A stretch of DNA of 64,000 bases. Source: a virus. Positions within the stretch are counted from its first letter, which is position 1. Each line of letters begins with the position of its first letter. The stretch lies in IMG/VR virus record IMGVR_UViG_3300048837_000975, positions 1-64,000 of that record; one strand, written 5' to 3'. The notes under the pieces are model-generated. The model made no database searches and was not told the origin of the DNA. It saw only the letters and a list, made by a program, of their open reading frames with translations. Both the position numbers and the translations under genes were made by a program. Shown here piece after piece: positions 24,150-33,116 of the stretch.

Positions 24150-24273
24150 TGCTGCAAACGTTGTCCTCGCACACTCCTACGGCGCTGCTCGGCTGGTAAG
24201 AAATGAAAAGCGCATATTAGTACCACAACCGATCTTAATCATCAACTTGTCACAGCAGCCAGTATTGTGTTAC

Positions 24274-26721
24274 TCAAATTAGACCAGATCTTCTCTTCTC
24301 TCCGGTCTCAAGCGCAACACGCTCAGTTGACGTAAGTTGCCTGTTTGAAAGTATTATCTCTCTGGTGGCCTGGGCTATAAATAGAGCTCCCCAGTTTGGT
24401 CCGGTAATCGTGCCTACGTCTATTGGTCCAGTACCAAGCTGGACACCATTCACGAACATTGTTCCGGTTGTTCCCGAGAACACCTCACTCAGCGTCTGCG
24501 TTCCAAGGGCAACGGCTCCGTAGTTTAGCGACACAGTAACCGCAGCATCATCCTTTCTGGTCGTTGTCCAGAGACCTCCTGAAGTGTTACGTCCCATCGC
24601 GTAATGAAACGCAGTCGTAGAGTTGTTGTGCCACCCTACTGGAGCACCAAGGGCAACGTTTGCCAAATCAATCCTTGATAGCGTAAGGGTTGAAATTGGT
24701 CGATCCGCACCATTGAATATGGCTCCCAGACCAAGTCCCGTGTTGTTTAGTGACTTCTGTAGGTTATTGATATATACCGACGGCAGAGAGTTTATTCGCT
24801 GACTCGGGTAGAACGTTGATGAGGCGAACATCGGCTGAGTTGAACTTGATGCCTGAGATATCAACCACCTGGCCAATGTCCTGTCGAACCAGCTTCCAAC
24901 CCTGTCCTGAACACTTCTTGTTACGTTTCTTATTTCAAGCGCAACGCCTGGAGCGAGCGACTGGTAGTTGAGCGCATTATTAACGTTGGTGGCGAAGATG
25001 TTAACGTTCGATCCGTTAATTGTGAACTCAATACTACACCTGTACCAGCCTCCGCCAAGATCAACAATCGTACCAGTACATGATACCTGGCTACCAACTA
25101 CACCAAGCTGAAGATCGAACCATGCTCTTGCATTTGTTCCGTCGCCAGTCAGCGAGATCCATCTTCTGGTCCCCATCTTGGCTTCAACGGTAAGCTTTCC
25201 TAAGCCGGCCACCGTTGACGTAGTAATGAACGTCAACTGATGAGCTACAGATCCTGCGTCCGCGGCCTCATTCATTGAATACACGCCACCAGACTGGGTC
25301 ACTGTAACGTTTGTCTTGGTCCAACCTGGCACAATTAGATCAGGATCAACCGTTCCCTGGGACAGGTTTATTCCAAAGTCAGCAGACCACCATCCCTGAA
25401 TACCAGGAACGTTCAGAGGACTCTCCAGGTCTGGCGTAGGAAGCCCCGCACGAGACAGCATCCCAGTCTGTATTCCGCTCAATTCAGCTGGTGATAGTGC
25501 TCGGCTATAGATTGCTCGCTCGCGCCAGTAGAACGAATCAAACGTAGTGACAAGAGACGTAAAAGTCGCCAATCCAACATCCATGGAGAACGTTGTGGAT
25601 GTTTTGAAGCCATCGACCCAAAGCTCACACGTAGTACCAGCGAATACTATTGCATACTGATGCCAGTTTCGATCTGCAGTGAAGTCCTCTGCGGAGAATA
25701 TCGGGGTCACGGTGGACGAAGCGTCATCTGTTCTGGATATAGACAACCTGCTGGTTGACGTGGTCGACAACACGTTATGAGACGCTGTTGCTCCAGCAAA
25801 ACGGAAGATGTTTCCAGCTCCAACCAGAGTAGTTCTTCCTACCCAGCAAAAAGTGAACGGCTTGTCTGTGCCTGATAACAACGCCGCGACAGCTGGATCG
25901 TCAGTTAGATTCTTTGTGATTGCCCTGGTGCAACCAACGGTATTCTTGAAGCCTAGAGATCCGTCAGAAATAAGAGTTGCTTGATTACCTGCTGTAGCCT
26001 GAACCGACGCTCCCAGAACACTTCCGTCCTTTGGGAGCCAAGAGGAAACAAGTCGCTGTCTGTGCCACTGATTGGATGAGTAAGCGAGAATGCCAGATGT
26101 GCCATCACCAGTGTACGAACCCACAGAGGTTGCACTGTTTGTTAAGTACACCGTTATAGCGCTTACGGCGGTGTTCGATATTAGCATCCTTAGTCGATAC
26201 CACCCACCGCCTGCGTCGGTAACAACTGCGTAAGCAGCCGGATTGGTGCCACCGCCAATGGGGGTGAACGTACCGTCAGACAAATTTACTAACGTAGCGT
26301 TTGTTGATGACGTTCCAACTGCTACGTTGCGTGTGCCGCTACTCCTTTTGAAGTATATGTCAACCTCTCCGTCGCCAGATTGTCGATTAACGTATCCTGC
26401 TGCTAGTAGTGAATGTGATCCGTTTATGCCGTTTTCGGTTATCAACCAAGCTCCGTTTCCTCCCACTGGATCAGCCTGCCCGCTTACCGGGGCAAGAAGA
26501 TTTGTTCTTGACCATGTAGTAAGATCGCTAGACGGAAAACTGGTAACTGTGGTAACACCCTCATCAGCGGTATGCCACATTACCAAGTCTTTGTAAGACG
26601 TTGGAAGCAGTGGATCCGCTGAGAATGACGGCATATTCGCGCGAATGGCGACCTGGCGCACCTGTCCGACCATAGCACGGATTGAACGCTCCCTGACGGC
26701 TGATGCGCGCAGAATTCCCAT
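24274..26721 (-). CDS. lectin-like tail fibre with two tandem modules
   Basis: An 815-residue, Ser/Thr/Gly-rich, all-beta protein. Two modules of about 390 residues repeat: each starts with a GW/MW..AD segment (DLVMWHTADEGV; IQGWWSADFGI), has a GGGWYR strand pair (DAGGGWYRLRML; DLGGGWYRCSIEF) and ends with a LamG-like strand before a Leu-rich tail. Concanavalin-A/LamG-like folds bind glycans, so a receptor-binding fibre is likely. ATG 26721 is selected by a promoter with 7-nt spacing; earlier TTG or ATG codons in frame lie inside that promoter. Confidence 0.65.
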   Translation of the reverse strand: MGILRASAVRERSIRAMVGQVRQVAIRANMPSFSADPLLPTSYKDLVMWHTADEGVTTVTSFPSSDLTTWSRTNLLAPVSGQADPVGGNGAWLITENGINGSHSLLAAGYVNRQSGDGEVDIYFKRSSGTRNVAVGTSSTNATLVNLSDGTFTPIGGGTNPAAYAVVTDAGGGWYRLRMLISNTAVSAITVYLTNSATSVGSYTGDGTSGILAYSSNQWHRQRLVSSWLPKDGSVLGASVQATAGNQATLISDGSLGFKNTVGCTRAITKNLTDDPAVAALLSGTDKPFTFCWVGRTTLVGAGNIFRFAGATASHNVLSTTSTSRLSISRTDDASSTVTPIFSAEDFTADRNWHQYAIVFAGTTCELWVDGFKTSTTFSMDVGLATFTSLVTTFDSFYWRERAIYSRALSPAELSGIQTGMLSRAGLPTPDLESPLNVPGIQGWWSADFGINLSQGTVDPDLIVPGWTKTNVTVTQSGGVYSMNEAADAGSVAHQLTFITTSTVAGLGKLTVEAKMGTRRWISLTGDGTNARAWFDLQLGVVGSQVSCTGTIVDLGGGWYRCSIEFTINGSNVNIFATNVNNALNYQSLAPGVALEIRNVTRSVQDRVGSWFDRTLARWLISQASSSTQPMFASSTFYPSQRINSLPSVYINNLQKSLNNTGLGLGAIFNGADRPISTLTLSRIDLANVALGAPVGWHNNSTTAFHYAMGRNTSGGLWTTTRKDDAAVTVSLNYGAVALGTQTLSEVFSGTTGTMFVNGVQLGTGPIDVGTITGPNWGALFIAQATREIILSNRQLTSTERVALETGEKRRSGLI

Positions 26722-26728
26722 AAGCTGC

Positions 26729-26757
26729 ACCATAGCACAACGATGAGAGTCGCGCAA
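26729..26757 (-). promoter_or_regulatory. near-leaderless promoter for lectin-like fibre
   Basis: TTGCGC, 17 bp, TATGGT, then 7 nt to the ATG at 26721. Confidence 0.65.
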
Positions 26758-26767
26758 CGCTTTTAGT

Positions 26768-29086
26768 CTACGTTCCGGTTAAAGTTCGCATCTCAGTCCA
26801 GGTTACGGAAGGAAGGGTCTGTGTGCAGATCCATCCAGTGATCACGTATTGGGATCCGGGAGCCCCGAGCACCGAGGGGGCGATGTTCGTGGCAACGTCT
26901 CCGATCTGCCAAGAGAACCCAGTTATCGGGTCGGTCAGCGCTGGCGCAGCGCTGGTCGTTGACTGAAGAACACCGTCGGGCGTAATCCTAACCGCGCCAT
27001 CAACACTCTCTCCAGCGCGGATATATTCACGCTCTCCAGCGAAGCCTACGAACAACTGACATTCTGAGATGTATATCTGAGAGGTATCGTTGTTTGGAAG
27101 GGTAAAGCTCAGAACAAGTCCGTTTGTGATCATGTTCTGTGACACTCGACCGAGGACGGTAGAGAATTTGAATCCGTTCTCACAGTCAATGCCAAATGTC
27201 CACAGGTCCCAAGCGATACCGCCAGAATCTGCTCCGTGGCCTAACCTAAATCCGGCAGACGTTGCGTCGCCAGCTAGTTTCACCTTTGCACTAAAGACAA
27301 TCGGCGCTCCTAGGTAGTACTGAGGTAACGAGACGTTCTGAGTCATCTCATTTCCGAATCCAGTCTGCCTCGTAACCTTAGCGCACCACCTGGCGTTTCT
27401 GGTTCTGGTTGTGTCCGCTAGACCAACCCCACACTTGGTAGCAACGTATCCTGATCTATATCCGCGCCAATTCCATATGTTCCTGTTCGGGAAAGCCGGA
27501 ATAAACCGCGCCATATCTCCGTTCAGGCACAGATTTACGGGATCCTTAAGATCAAATGCCGGCCTAACGGGCTGCCCTCCGTATGAGTATGGAACGCTCA
27601 GTCTCACCGTATGTATTTTTGATATTTGCTCAGTGGGACCAGAGCCTCCACCGAGAATGGCTGTCTCATACGAAGTGTCGTCTGGACGAGGTGAAATTGC
27701 TCCAGTTACGATAACGTTCGGAGAGTTTACGATGTCAGCTTTGCCGCGAACCCCGTGAACGAAAATAGAGTTACAATTCTCAATCAGAATATCGTTGGTT
27801 ACGTTGTTCTCGCAGTAAATATCCTCCAGGCGTGTGCTGTAGTTCGCCTTTAAGTGTATCCCGATCCCGCAGCCCTGTAAACAGGCTGATATTCCAGACG
27901 CACCAGCTCCGCCATATGAGCCCTCGGCGTAGATTCCTGCGACCGTTGCCCCAGACTGATCGATTCTCACATAGGATGCGTTGATCCACCCATAACTGTA
28001 CAGGTTATAGTCCGGAAAACCTTGGACGATTCCAGGAAACAACTCCTTCATAATCTCACCGTTGTCACCAACGATGCGGACGAAAGACTGCTCTATGCTT
28101 CCTGCTCCAGTAATGGTGTTGGTTGTCCCAGGCCCCGTTCTGGCAACGGACAGGAAAGCCTCAAACCCGCCGTGTGCCCACACATCAACCCTAGAGCGAG
28201 TCAGCCCTCCAGCCCGCAGAGCCCACTTGCCCGGATTGGGTCCTCCCTCAAGCGCAAGATTTTCGATCGCGACGGTGAAGGCGGTTCCGTAAGGAGGGTC
28301 AAAATTTCCAATCTGGATAACAGCATCAGTAGCAGGGACGGCGCCCCAGATGATCGAACGAGGACCGTCTCCAAACATACGGAACCCGTTTGGTGGCGTA
28401 ACAACAGTGCTCATGATCCTGTAAACACCGTTAGGTACGTACAGATCCTTCTTGTTTGCTTCGCAGTAGGTCATTGCCGCGGCGAACGCAGCGGTATCAT
28501 TGGATCCTGTGTTTGTTACCGGGTTGTAATCACCAATCGCCCCAAATTCCTTAACAGACACATATCCCGAGTCAATGACAGCTTGGCCTCCGCTGGTTGT
28601 CACACCTGGACCCAGGAACTTCCAGGCGGTCTCGTACACCGTAGCGTTTAGCCGATCAACCAGCGCCAGAGGAGAGGTCGTTCCACCCCCCAGCACCCAG
28701 TCGCCCGCGCCCGTTCCAGTCGTGACAGCCTTGTACCAAACGTCGTTGGTCGTATCTAGGTACTCCTGCCCCACATACGCAGCGTCGACCGTGGGCGCTC
28801 CGGCACCAAACTGGTAGAGCTCGGGCGCCACACGGCGCCAGCACCCAGCCGGAGAGGCGGCAACACCGAGCGGGAAAGCCGGAGCCGTCCCGGTCTGACT
28901 GTACACGTACAGCGCCTGCTGGGACTTCACCCAGACGACCTGTCCGTTCGTCAGAAGGTCGGATCGAATGCTCTGCAGCGTCTCGCTAGCAGGACCGCCC
29001 TCAGAGTTAGCGAGGTAGCCCTTAGGAGCTACGACCTTGTCGACCTTGCCAAAAACTGGCGCCTTGCGGGATCTTACCTTTTGCAC
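26768..29086 (-). CDS. tail spike with pectate-lyase-like beta-helix
   Basis: A 772-residue protein. Residues about 18-95 are the shared anchor module (LANSEGGPASETLQS, WVKSQQALYVY). A linker with YVGQEYLDTTNDVWYKA follows, then VSVKEFGAIGDYN and DLYVPNGVYRIMSTV, the hallmark start of a pectate-lyase-3 type beta-helix used by depolymerase spikes. The C-terminal 250 residues form a separate beta-domain (FSAKVKLAGDATSAGFRLG). GTG 29086 is chosen instead of GTG 29092 because the promoter's 6-nt spacing ends exactly there. Confidence 0.85.
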   Translation of the reverse strand: MQKVRSRKAPVFGKVDKVVAPKGYLANSEGGPASETLQSIRSDLLTNGQVVWVKSQQALYVYSQTGTAPAFPLGVAASPAGCWRRVAPELYQFGAGAPTVDAAYVGQEYLDTTNDVWYKAVTTGTGAGDWVLGGGTTSPLALVDRLNATVYETAWKFLGPGVTTSGGQAVIDSGYVSVKEFGAIGDYNPVTNTGSNDTAAFAAAMTYCEANKKDLYVPNGVYRIMSTVVTPPNGFRMFGDGPRSIIWGAVPATDAVIQIGNFDPPYGTAFTVAIENLALEGGPNPGKWALRAGGLTRSRVDVWAHGGFEAFLSVARTGPGTTNTITGAGSIEQSFVRIVGDNGEIMKELFPGIVQGFPDYNLYSYGWINASYVRIDQSGATVAGIYAEGSYGGAGASGISACLQGCGIGIHLKANYSTRLEDIYCENNVTNDILIENCNSIFVHGVRGKADIVNSPNVIVTGAISPRPDDTSYETAILGGGSGPTEQISKIHTVRLSVPYSYGGQPVRPAFDLKDPVNLCLNGDMARFIPAFPNRNIWNWRGYRSGYVATKCGVGLADTTRTRNARWCAKVTRQTGFGNEMTQNVSLPQYYLGAPIVFSAKVKLAGDATSAGFRLGHGADSGGIAWDLWTFGIDCENGFKFSTVLGRVSQNMITNGLVLSFTLPNNDTSQIYISECQLFVGFAGEREYIRAGESVDGAVRITPDGVLQSTTSAAPALTDPITGFSWQIGDVATNIAPSVLGAPGSQYVITGWICTQTLPSVTWTEMRTLTGT

Positions 29087-29092
29087 ACACAC

Positions 29093-29121
29093 AGTATGCA
29101 GCAGAAGCTCGTTCTAATCAA
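29093..29121 (-). promoter_or_regulatory. leaderless-type promoter for beta-helix spike
   Basis: TTGATT, 17 bp, CATACT, then exactly 6 nt to the GTG at 29086. Confidence 0.6.
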
Positions 29122-29675
29122 GATTCGCGCTCCGGAAACAAACTCTTCTCGTCCCCTTCAGTTGGCTCAGCCGGTCCACCCTTGTAGTACATCAAGGTTC
29201 CCTTTTCGCCGTGTTCGAGCCCAATCGCGTGACCAAACTCGTGAGCAACCGTCACCTGTAGCTTACTAGAAACGTCAGACCGGATTCCAATGTCGCACTT
29301 AGAGTGAAAGCCGATCACGGAATATGAAGCTTCCTTTTGAACTAACGCATCAATCTCCCCGCCTTTCTGGTATCGGTAAACTGCGCATACCCCATCAAAG
29401 AACGTGTCTCTGGAAATTGGAGCCGACGACTTACAGGCACCTTCGTAGTGGATGACAGCTGGAACGTTGTTCCTTGCTGCTACCTCGTTCCACGAAGCGG
29501 CCGCCTCCAAGATCGTCAGAACCTCTTCCTCCGACCAGTCCGACTCGTTGATGCAGAACGAGTAACGGGCGACAGGAGACGAGATCTCTGAGACAGAGAT
29601 GCTCTCTTCAACACCTTGCTCGACGGAGCAAGCGATACCGATCAGAGCTACTAGAACCAGTGAAAGCTTCAACAT
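29118..29675 (-). CDS. matrixin-like metalloprotease lipoprotein
   Basis: A 185-residue protein. The first 16 residues are a lipoprotein signal (VALIGIAC, lipid on Cys16). HEFGHAIGLEH (His145, Glu146, His149, His155) is the full HExxHxxGxxH metzincin zinc site, followed by the Met-turn at Met162 (GTLMYY), as in matrix metalloproteinases. The size matches a bare catalytic domain. After export it would act at the cell surface or periplasm, perhaps altering surface proteins or blocking other phages (inference). Transcription is separated from the upstream operon by a strong terminator. Confidence 0.85.
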   Translation of the reverse strand: MLKLSLVLVALIGIACSVEQGVEESISVSEISSPVARYSFCINESDWSEEEVLTILEAAASWNEVAARNNVPAVIHYEGACKSSAPISRDTFFDGVCAVYRYQKGGEIDALVQKEASYSVIGFHSKCDIGIRSDVSSKLQVTVAHEFGHAIGLEHGEKGTLMYYKGGPAEPTEGDEKSLFPERES

Positions 29676-29681
29676 GCCGTA

Positions 29682-29710
29682 AGACTAGCTTGCGGCAGTG
29701 CCCAGATCAA
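29682..29710 (-). promoter_or_regulatory. leaderless-type promoter for matrixin gene
   Basis: TTGATC, 17 bp, TAGTCT, then exactly 6 nt to the ATG at 29675. It starts just after the terminator's T-run. Confidence 0.65.
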
Positions 29711-29718
29711 GACCTGTC

Positions 29719-29772
29719 AAAAAAATAAGTGGGAGAGTGGCCTACACCACCACATGCAGGCCACTCTCCCAC
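29719..29772 (-). terminator. strong intrinsic terminator
   Basis: On the minus strand, perfect 15-bp arms (29758-29772 and 29729-29743) enclose a 14-nt loop and are followed by TTATTTTTTT. It ends the long minus-strand operon that runs from about 44 kb to 29.85 kb. Confidence 0.9.
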
Positions 29773-29851
29773 CCGACCAACACACGAAAGGAAACACACA
29801 ACCCACACGCTAGTCACCAAACACCACCCGTAGCCATCGGGCGAGATAGTA

Positions 29852-30367
29852 TTATGCTTCCACAGAATCAACGGTCATATAGATGTTACACGTTCCGGGA
29901 GTTCCGACGACACCTGCTTCAGCAACAAGAAGCCTAACAGCTCTGCAAGCCGCAGGAAGCCGCTCGTAGGTTAGACAGAACGTGATCGCGCTTCCAGACG
30001 CCGGAGCCGGACCGTTAACCTGCTCAAGGAACGCGTCTATGGTCGCATTCGGCGCAGCCGCGGTAATGCTGGTCGGATCAAGAATGATCTCACGAGCAAC
30101 ATCGTAGGTTCCTGCTGAAGCGTTAGCTATCTCGAACGGGGATGCGTTAGAGTATTCGTGACGGAACGTAGGGAAACCGCCAGCAGCTCCTCGTGTGTAC
30201 TTAACCCAATACGTCACACGTAGAGTACCCTTGTCGATCGCCTGGAACGCCTGGTCACTAAAAGCTCCAGCAGCCGGCAGAGACGACCCGGTAACGTAGT
30301 GAGGAATCCTTCCGAAGTATTCGCCGCCGGGTCCGTACCCACCACCAACACCTGTTCCGCCTGGCAT
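29852..30367 (-). CDS. probable virion structural protein
   Basis: A 171-residue protein with a Gly-rich N-terminus (MPGGTGVGGGYGPGGEYFG) and a beta-rich body (TLRVTYWVKYT, AITFCLTYERL, CNIYMTVDSV). No family is recognised. It is the last gene of the minus operon before the terminator, 79 nt downstream, and is separated from the preceding gene by one base. Composition and position next to another all-beta protein suggest a small capsid-decoration or tail component. Confidence 0.6.
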   Translation of the reverse strand: MPGGTGVGGGYGPGGEYFGRIPHYVTGSSLPAAGAFSDQAFQAIDKGTLRVTYWVKYTRGAAGGFPTFRHEYSNASPFEIANASAGTYDVAREIILDPTSITAAAPNATIDAFLEQVNGPAPASGSAITFCLTYERLPAACRAVRLLVAEAGVVGTPGTCNIYMTVDSVEA

Positions 30368-30368
30368 G

Positions 30369-31205
30369 TTACTGGTTCTCCGTGAATAGCAAAATACCGC
30401 CGAACGGTACGGTTACAAGCGAAGCGACAGGTGGAGCCGGATCGATGTTCGCTTCGTTGCCAAACCAGACACTGAACGGTTGGTCCGCCTGCTGAAAATC
30501 CCATGTTCCATCGGTTGCGCCGCCCTCAGCGCCGGAAGCGGCGGACACTCGCGTAGCCGTGATCAGGAGCTCGTCACCGAGAGCCTTGGTCGTGTACGGC
30601 TCAAAGAAGGTGTCTCCGTAGATTTGGTACGGATCAGTAATCGCCTCGCTTAGGCGGTATACTCCGTTGGACAGCCTCAGAAGCGCGTTTGTTGACGACA
30701 GGGGGGTAATGTCAGCGCCATCGAGGAACGGCACTACAGACTTGCCGCGAGCAGACGGAATGAACGTCTGAAGCACAGTACTGTCTACATCGGCGCCAAC
30801 CGGACCGACCGGAAGCAAACCAGGAATCGACCACGGACGACCATCAAACCTGTAATCACCAAGAGTACGAAGACGCCAGTGGAAGGTGTACTTGTATGCG
30901 GTCTCGACCCAGGTTGGGTTTGGATCCGTATCGACAAAGATACCAACCCTAGGGAACCAGATCGTTATGTTTGAACCGCGCGGCACCGAAACGTACCTGG
31001 CGGACGCTAGGGACAGATTTGGCCTTTTGCCTGAGTTGTTGTCGAATTCTATGTATTGATTGAGCTCATTAGGCCCAACGAACGGAACCTCGATCTCGAG
31101 ATCGACACCCTGGTAGGTCGCCTCGAACCCAGACCACGGGCGCAAGATCGTAACAATAGACCCCTGCGGGTCTTGCATAACAACTGTCGAAGCGCCATCA
31201 CCCAT
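30369..31205 (-). CDS. probable virion structural protein
   Basis: A 278-residue beta-rich protein, low in Lys, with segments such as VDLEIEVPFVGPNELNQY and GSNITIWFPRVGIFVDTD. No catalytic motif or known family is evident. It overlaps the start of its upstream membrane-type neighbour by 8 nt and is followed after one base by another probable structural gene. Confidence 0.58.
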   Translation of the reverse strand: MGDGASTVVMQDPQGSIVTILRPWSGFEATYQGVDLEIEVPFVGPNELNQYIEFDNNSGKRPNLSLASARYVSVPRGSNITIWFPRVGIFVDTDPNPTWVETAYKYTFHWRLRTLGDYRFDGRPWSIPGLLPVGPVGADVDSTVLQTFIPSARGKSVVPFLDGADITPLSSTNALLRLSNGVYRLSEAITDPYQIYGDTFFEPYTTKALGDELLITATRVSAASGAEGGATDGTWDFQQADQPFSVWFGNEANIDPAPPVASLVTVPFGGILLFTENQ

Positions 31206-31683
31206 GGTCGGAGTCCTTCTTATTCATAGCAGCAAAAGCCAACATGCCTGAGATGCCGGCTCCAAACAAAGCGACTGTAGCAGACTTCGTGGCCTCTTGT
31301 CTAGTGGTAGTGTCCGCACCGGACCAGCCTAGGTACGCGCGGTACCCGTTTCTGGCTGCGCCAACCAAAAGAGCGCCAGAAGCAGCACCCAGTGGTCCCA
31401 TGACAGCGGCTCCAGCGACAGCCCCAATACCAAGCCAGACCATCGAAACGCCAACGTCTGTCCGCGTTGATGACTTGGTCGCTTCAAACGCGACCTGGGC
31501 AGGACGAGGCGCCGGAGCAGCTCCAGGTCGGACAGGAGCATCGGTACTAGCCCGGCGCTCCTGCTCCTGGTACTCGTCCTGTTCCTCGTCTAGCTCCGCT
31601 TCCGCTGGAACGTCAAAGATTCCTAGGTCCACGCTAGGAATGTAACACATTCGCGGCAGTGGGCCAATTTCGGTGTCAATCAC
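31198..31683 (-). CDS. membrane protein with glycine-zipper segment
   Basis: A 161-residue protein. An acidic and Pro/Ala-rich N-terminal region (about 25-65) is followed by two hydrophobic segments (VSMVWLGIGAVAGAAVMGPLGA and ATVALFGAGISGMLAFAAM) rich in Gly and Ala, as in glycine-zipper membrane proteins. It could be a virion membrane-penetration or tail-associated protein. The start overlaps the preceding gene by 8 nt. Confidence 0.58.
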   Translation of the reverse strand: MIDTEIGPLPRMCYIPSVDLGIFDVPAEAELDEEQDEYQEQERRASTDAPVRPGAAPAPRPAQVAFEATKSSTRTDVGVSMVWLGIGAVAGAAVMGPLGAASGALLVGAARNGYRAYLGWSGADTTTRQEATKSATVALFGAGISGMLAFAAMNKKDSDHG

Positions 31684-32038
31684 TCACTGCGACACTGAAG
31701 GTCACGCCGTCGCCGGTCAGTCCAGCATAGTCAGTCGGCGGCTCGGTCTCAGGAATCGACATATCGATCTCGATCACTCCGGTAGCCTCTGGCGGAATGG
31801 TGTCGTTGATCACTTTGGCGGTCGCATTGGCGCCCAAGGTACCACCATCACAGAACTCATATGCAACGCCCTCAGCGGCCGGCGTATCAGCAAACAGCTC
31901 CAGCTGAGCGCGGTTGTCCTCGGCAACGCGCTTCGCAACTTCCTCCTGAACCAGCTCAACCATGAGAGGATACAGGTCGGCAACAAACTTGTTGGTGAGT
32001 TCCTTGGCTTGCTTCTTGAAATTGGTCTTACGTGCCAT
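31676..32038 (-). CDS. hypothetical protein (120 aa)
   Basis: The frame is open to 32074, but ATG 32038 (MARKTNFKKQ) follows the preceding stop by one base and is preferred. The basic helical N-terminal half (LTNKFVADLYPLMVELVQEEVAKR) is followed by an acidic beta-rich C-terminal half. No family recognised. Confidence 0.6.
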   Translation of the reverse strand: MARKTNFKKQAKELTNKFVADLYPLMVELVQEEVAKRVAEDNRAQLELFADTPAAEGVAYEFCDGGTLGANATAKVINDTIPPEATGVIEIDMSIPETEPPTDYAGLTGDGVTFSVAVSD

Positions 32039-32039
32039 G

Positions 32040-32348
32040 TTACTTTTGTTCCTCGCTGCCGCCCAAAGCGGCAATATTCTTGCTCAAGATTCGGATAGTT
32101 GTTTGAAGGTCTTTGTTCTCAGAATTCTTCTCGCCGAGCTCCAGCTTTACGTTCCATAGCTGCTTCTGAAGCTCGTCGTTTTCGTTCTTCAGTGAGGATA
32201 GCTTCCCACGAAGCCGTGCGCAAGCCTTTCTTGCGCCATTACGTCGTTTATCTGCAAGTCGCTTGAAGTGGAGCGCGGCGTCAATTTGTTCCGCTAGACC
32301 GGCGGCAACCGACACTAGCTTACCAAGATTAAGGTTCTTCAGCTCCAT
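32040..32348 (-). CDS. coiled-coil protein
   Basis: A 102-residue protein, nearly all helical. Residues about 45-95 show heptad spacing of Leu/Ile (LSSLKNENDELQKQLWNVKL), a short coiled coil; the region before it is strongly basic (RLADKRRNGARKACARLR). It may oligomerise or bind nucleic acid. Coupled to the DUF4406-like gene by a 10-nt overlap. Confidence 0.6.
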   Translation of the reverse strand: MELKNLNLGKLVSVAAGLAEQIDAALHFKRLADKRRNGARKACARLRGKLSSLKNENDELQKQLWNVKLELGEKNSENKDLQTTIRILSKNIAALGGSEEQK

Positions 32349-32749
32349 GACGCAGCTCCTCCAAGGAGTTCACGAAGAACCTCGCCACCCTCACATGAGA
32401 ACAAGTCCTCTGGGTCATCTGAGACCTTGGTGAGGAAGAAGGTCGGGATGCGCTCGGTTGAGGCGACCGCTACTTCGCCAAGTGTACCGGTGGATTTCTC
32501 GAAGTTCGGTAGCACTACAACCGCGTCGCATACCTCCATCATGTCAAGGTCGCCATCGAGCCAGACCTGATCCGGACAGGCCCCGCTTAGACCTCTACCC
32601 ATGGTGTGTGGGCAGCATGGGAATCCCCTGACGGTTCTCGCTACGGCGACGGCAACCGCTCGCGCTCGATCGCAATTCAGCTCAACCTCGTACGGCGTCT
32701 TCGCTCGAAAAGGTCCAGCAACGTAAACCAAAACTCGTCGTCGGCTCAT
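32339..32749 (-). CDS. DUF4406 / nucleoside deoxyribosyltransferase-like protein
   Basis: A 136-residue protein beginning with VLVYVAGPFRA, then VELNCDRARAVAVAVARTVRG and PHTMG, and near the end STGTLGEVAVAS. This matches DUF4406, a Rossmann-like relative of nucleoside 2-deoxyribosyltransferases. Those enzymes exchange bases on deoxyribose; members of this branch may act in nucleotide salvage or nucleotide sensing. The catalytic Glu is probably in GEVAVAS. Confidence 0.75.
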   Translation of the reverse strand: MSRRRVLVYVAGPFRAKTPYEVELNCDRARAVAVAVARTVRGFPCCPHTMGRGLSGACPDQVWLDGDLDMMEVCDAVVVLPNFEKSTGTLGEVAVASTERIPTFFLTKVSDDPEDLFSCEGGEVLRELLGGAASWS

Positions 32750-32988
32750 CGTTTGTCACCCAAGGAAAGAATCATGGTCCACTCCAAAACCACCGTGAGC
32801 AAGCTCGAAAGCGCTCCAGCCAGAAGGTATCCGCTGAAGTCTTCTGCGCCGAACGCCACGACCACAAGCGATGAAGCGAGGGCTACGCAGAAGATGATCA
32901 CGCCAGTGAGGACAAGCGCGAGCAGCAGACGGACGATGTGATCTGCGTCGATCACCGAAAGAACCTCGATCCGAGGATTGCGGCGCAT
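32746..32988 (-). CDS. small membrane protein, two TM segments
   Basis: An 80-residue protein with hydrophobic spans at about residues 20-46 (LLLALVLTGVIIFCVALASS) and 55-74 (LLAGALSSLLTVVLEWTMIL). No family recognised. It overlaps the tiny membrane gene upstream by 37 nt and the next gene by 4 nt. Confidence 0.65.
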   Translation of the reverse strand: MRRNPRIEVLSVIDADHIVRLLLALVLTGVIIFCVALASSLVVVAFGAEDFSGYLLAGALSSLLTVVLEWTMILSLGDKR

Positions 32989-33116
32989 AGCCCGGCAACC
33001 ACGAGAACAAACAGCGATCCTACCTCATCCTGATTCGCTTGGTGCCACATGGCTGCGCCAACGATGCCTGCGACAGCAACTAAAACGAGAACGAGGATCC
33101 GGGCCCAGTACGTCAC
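32952..33116 (-). CDS. tiny membrane protein (54 aa)
   Basis: A short frame with two hydrophobic spans, ILVLVLVAVAGIVGAAMW and VGSLFVLVVAGLCAAIL, around a polar turn. The GTG at 33116 overlaps the stop of the DUF3310 gene (GTGA), the coupling style used throughout this operon; an in-frame ATG at 33131 would give 59 residues. Together with the next gene it forms a pair of small membrane proteins of unknown function. Confidence 0.6.
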   Translation of the reverse strand: MTYWARILVLVLVAVAGIVGAAMWHQANQDEVGSLFVLVVAGLCAAILGSRFFR

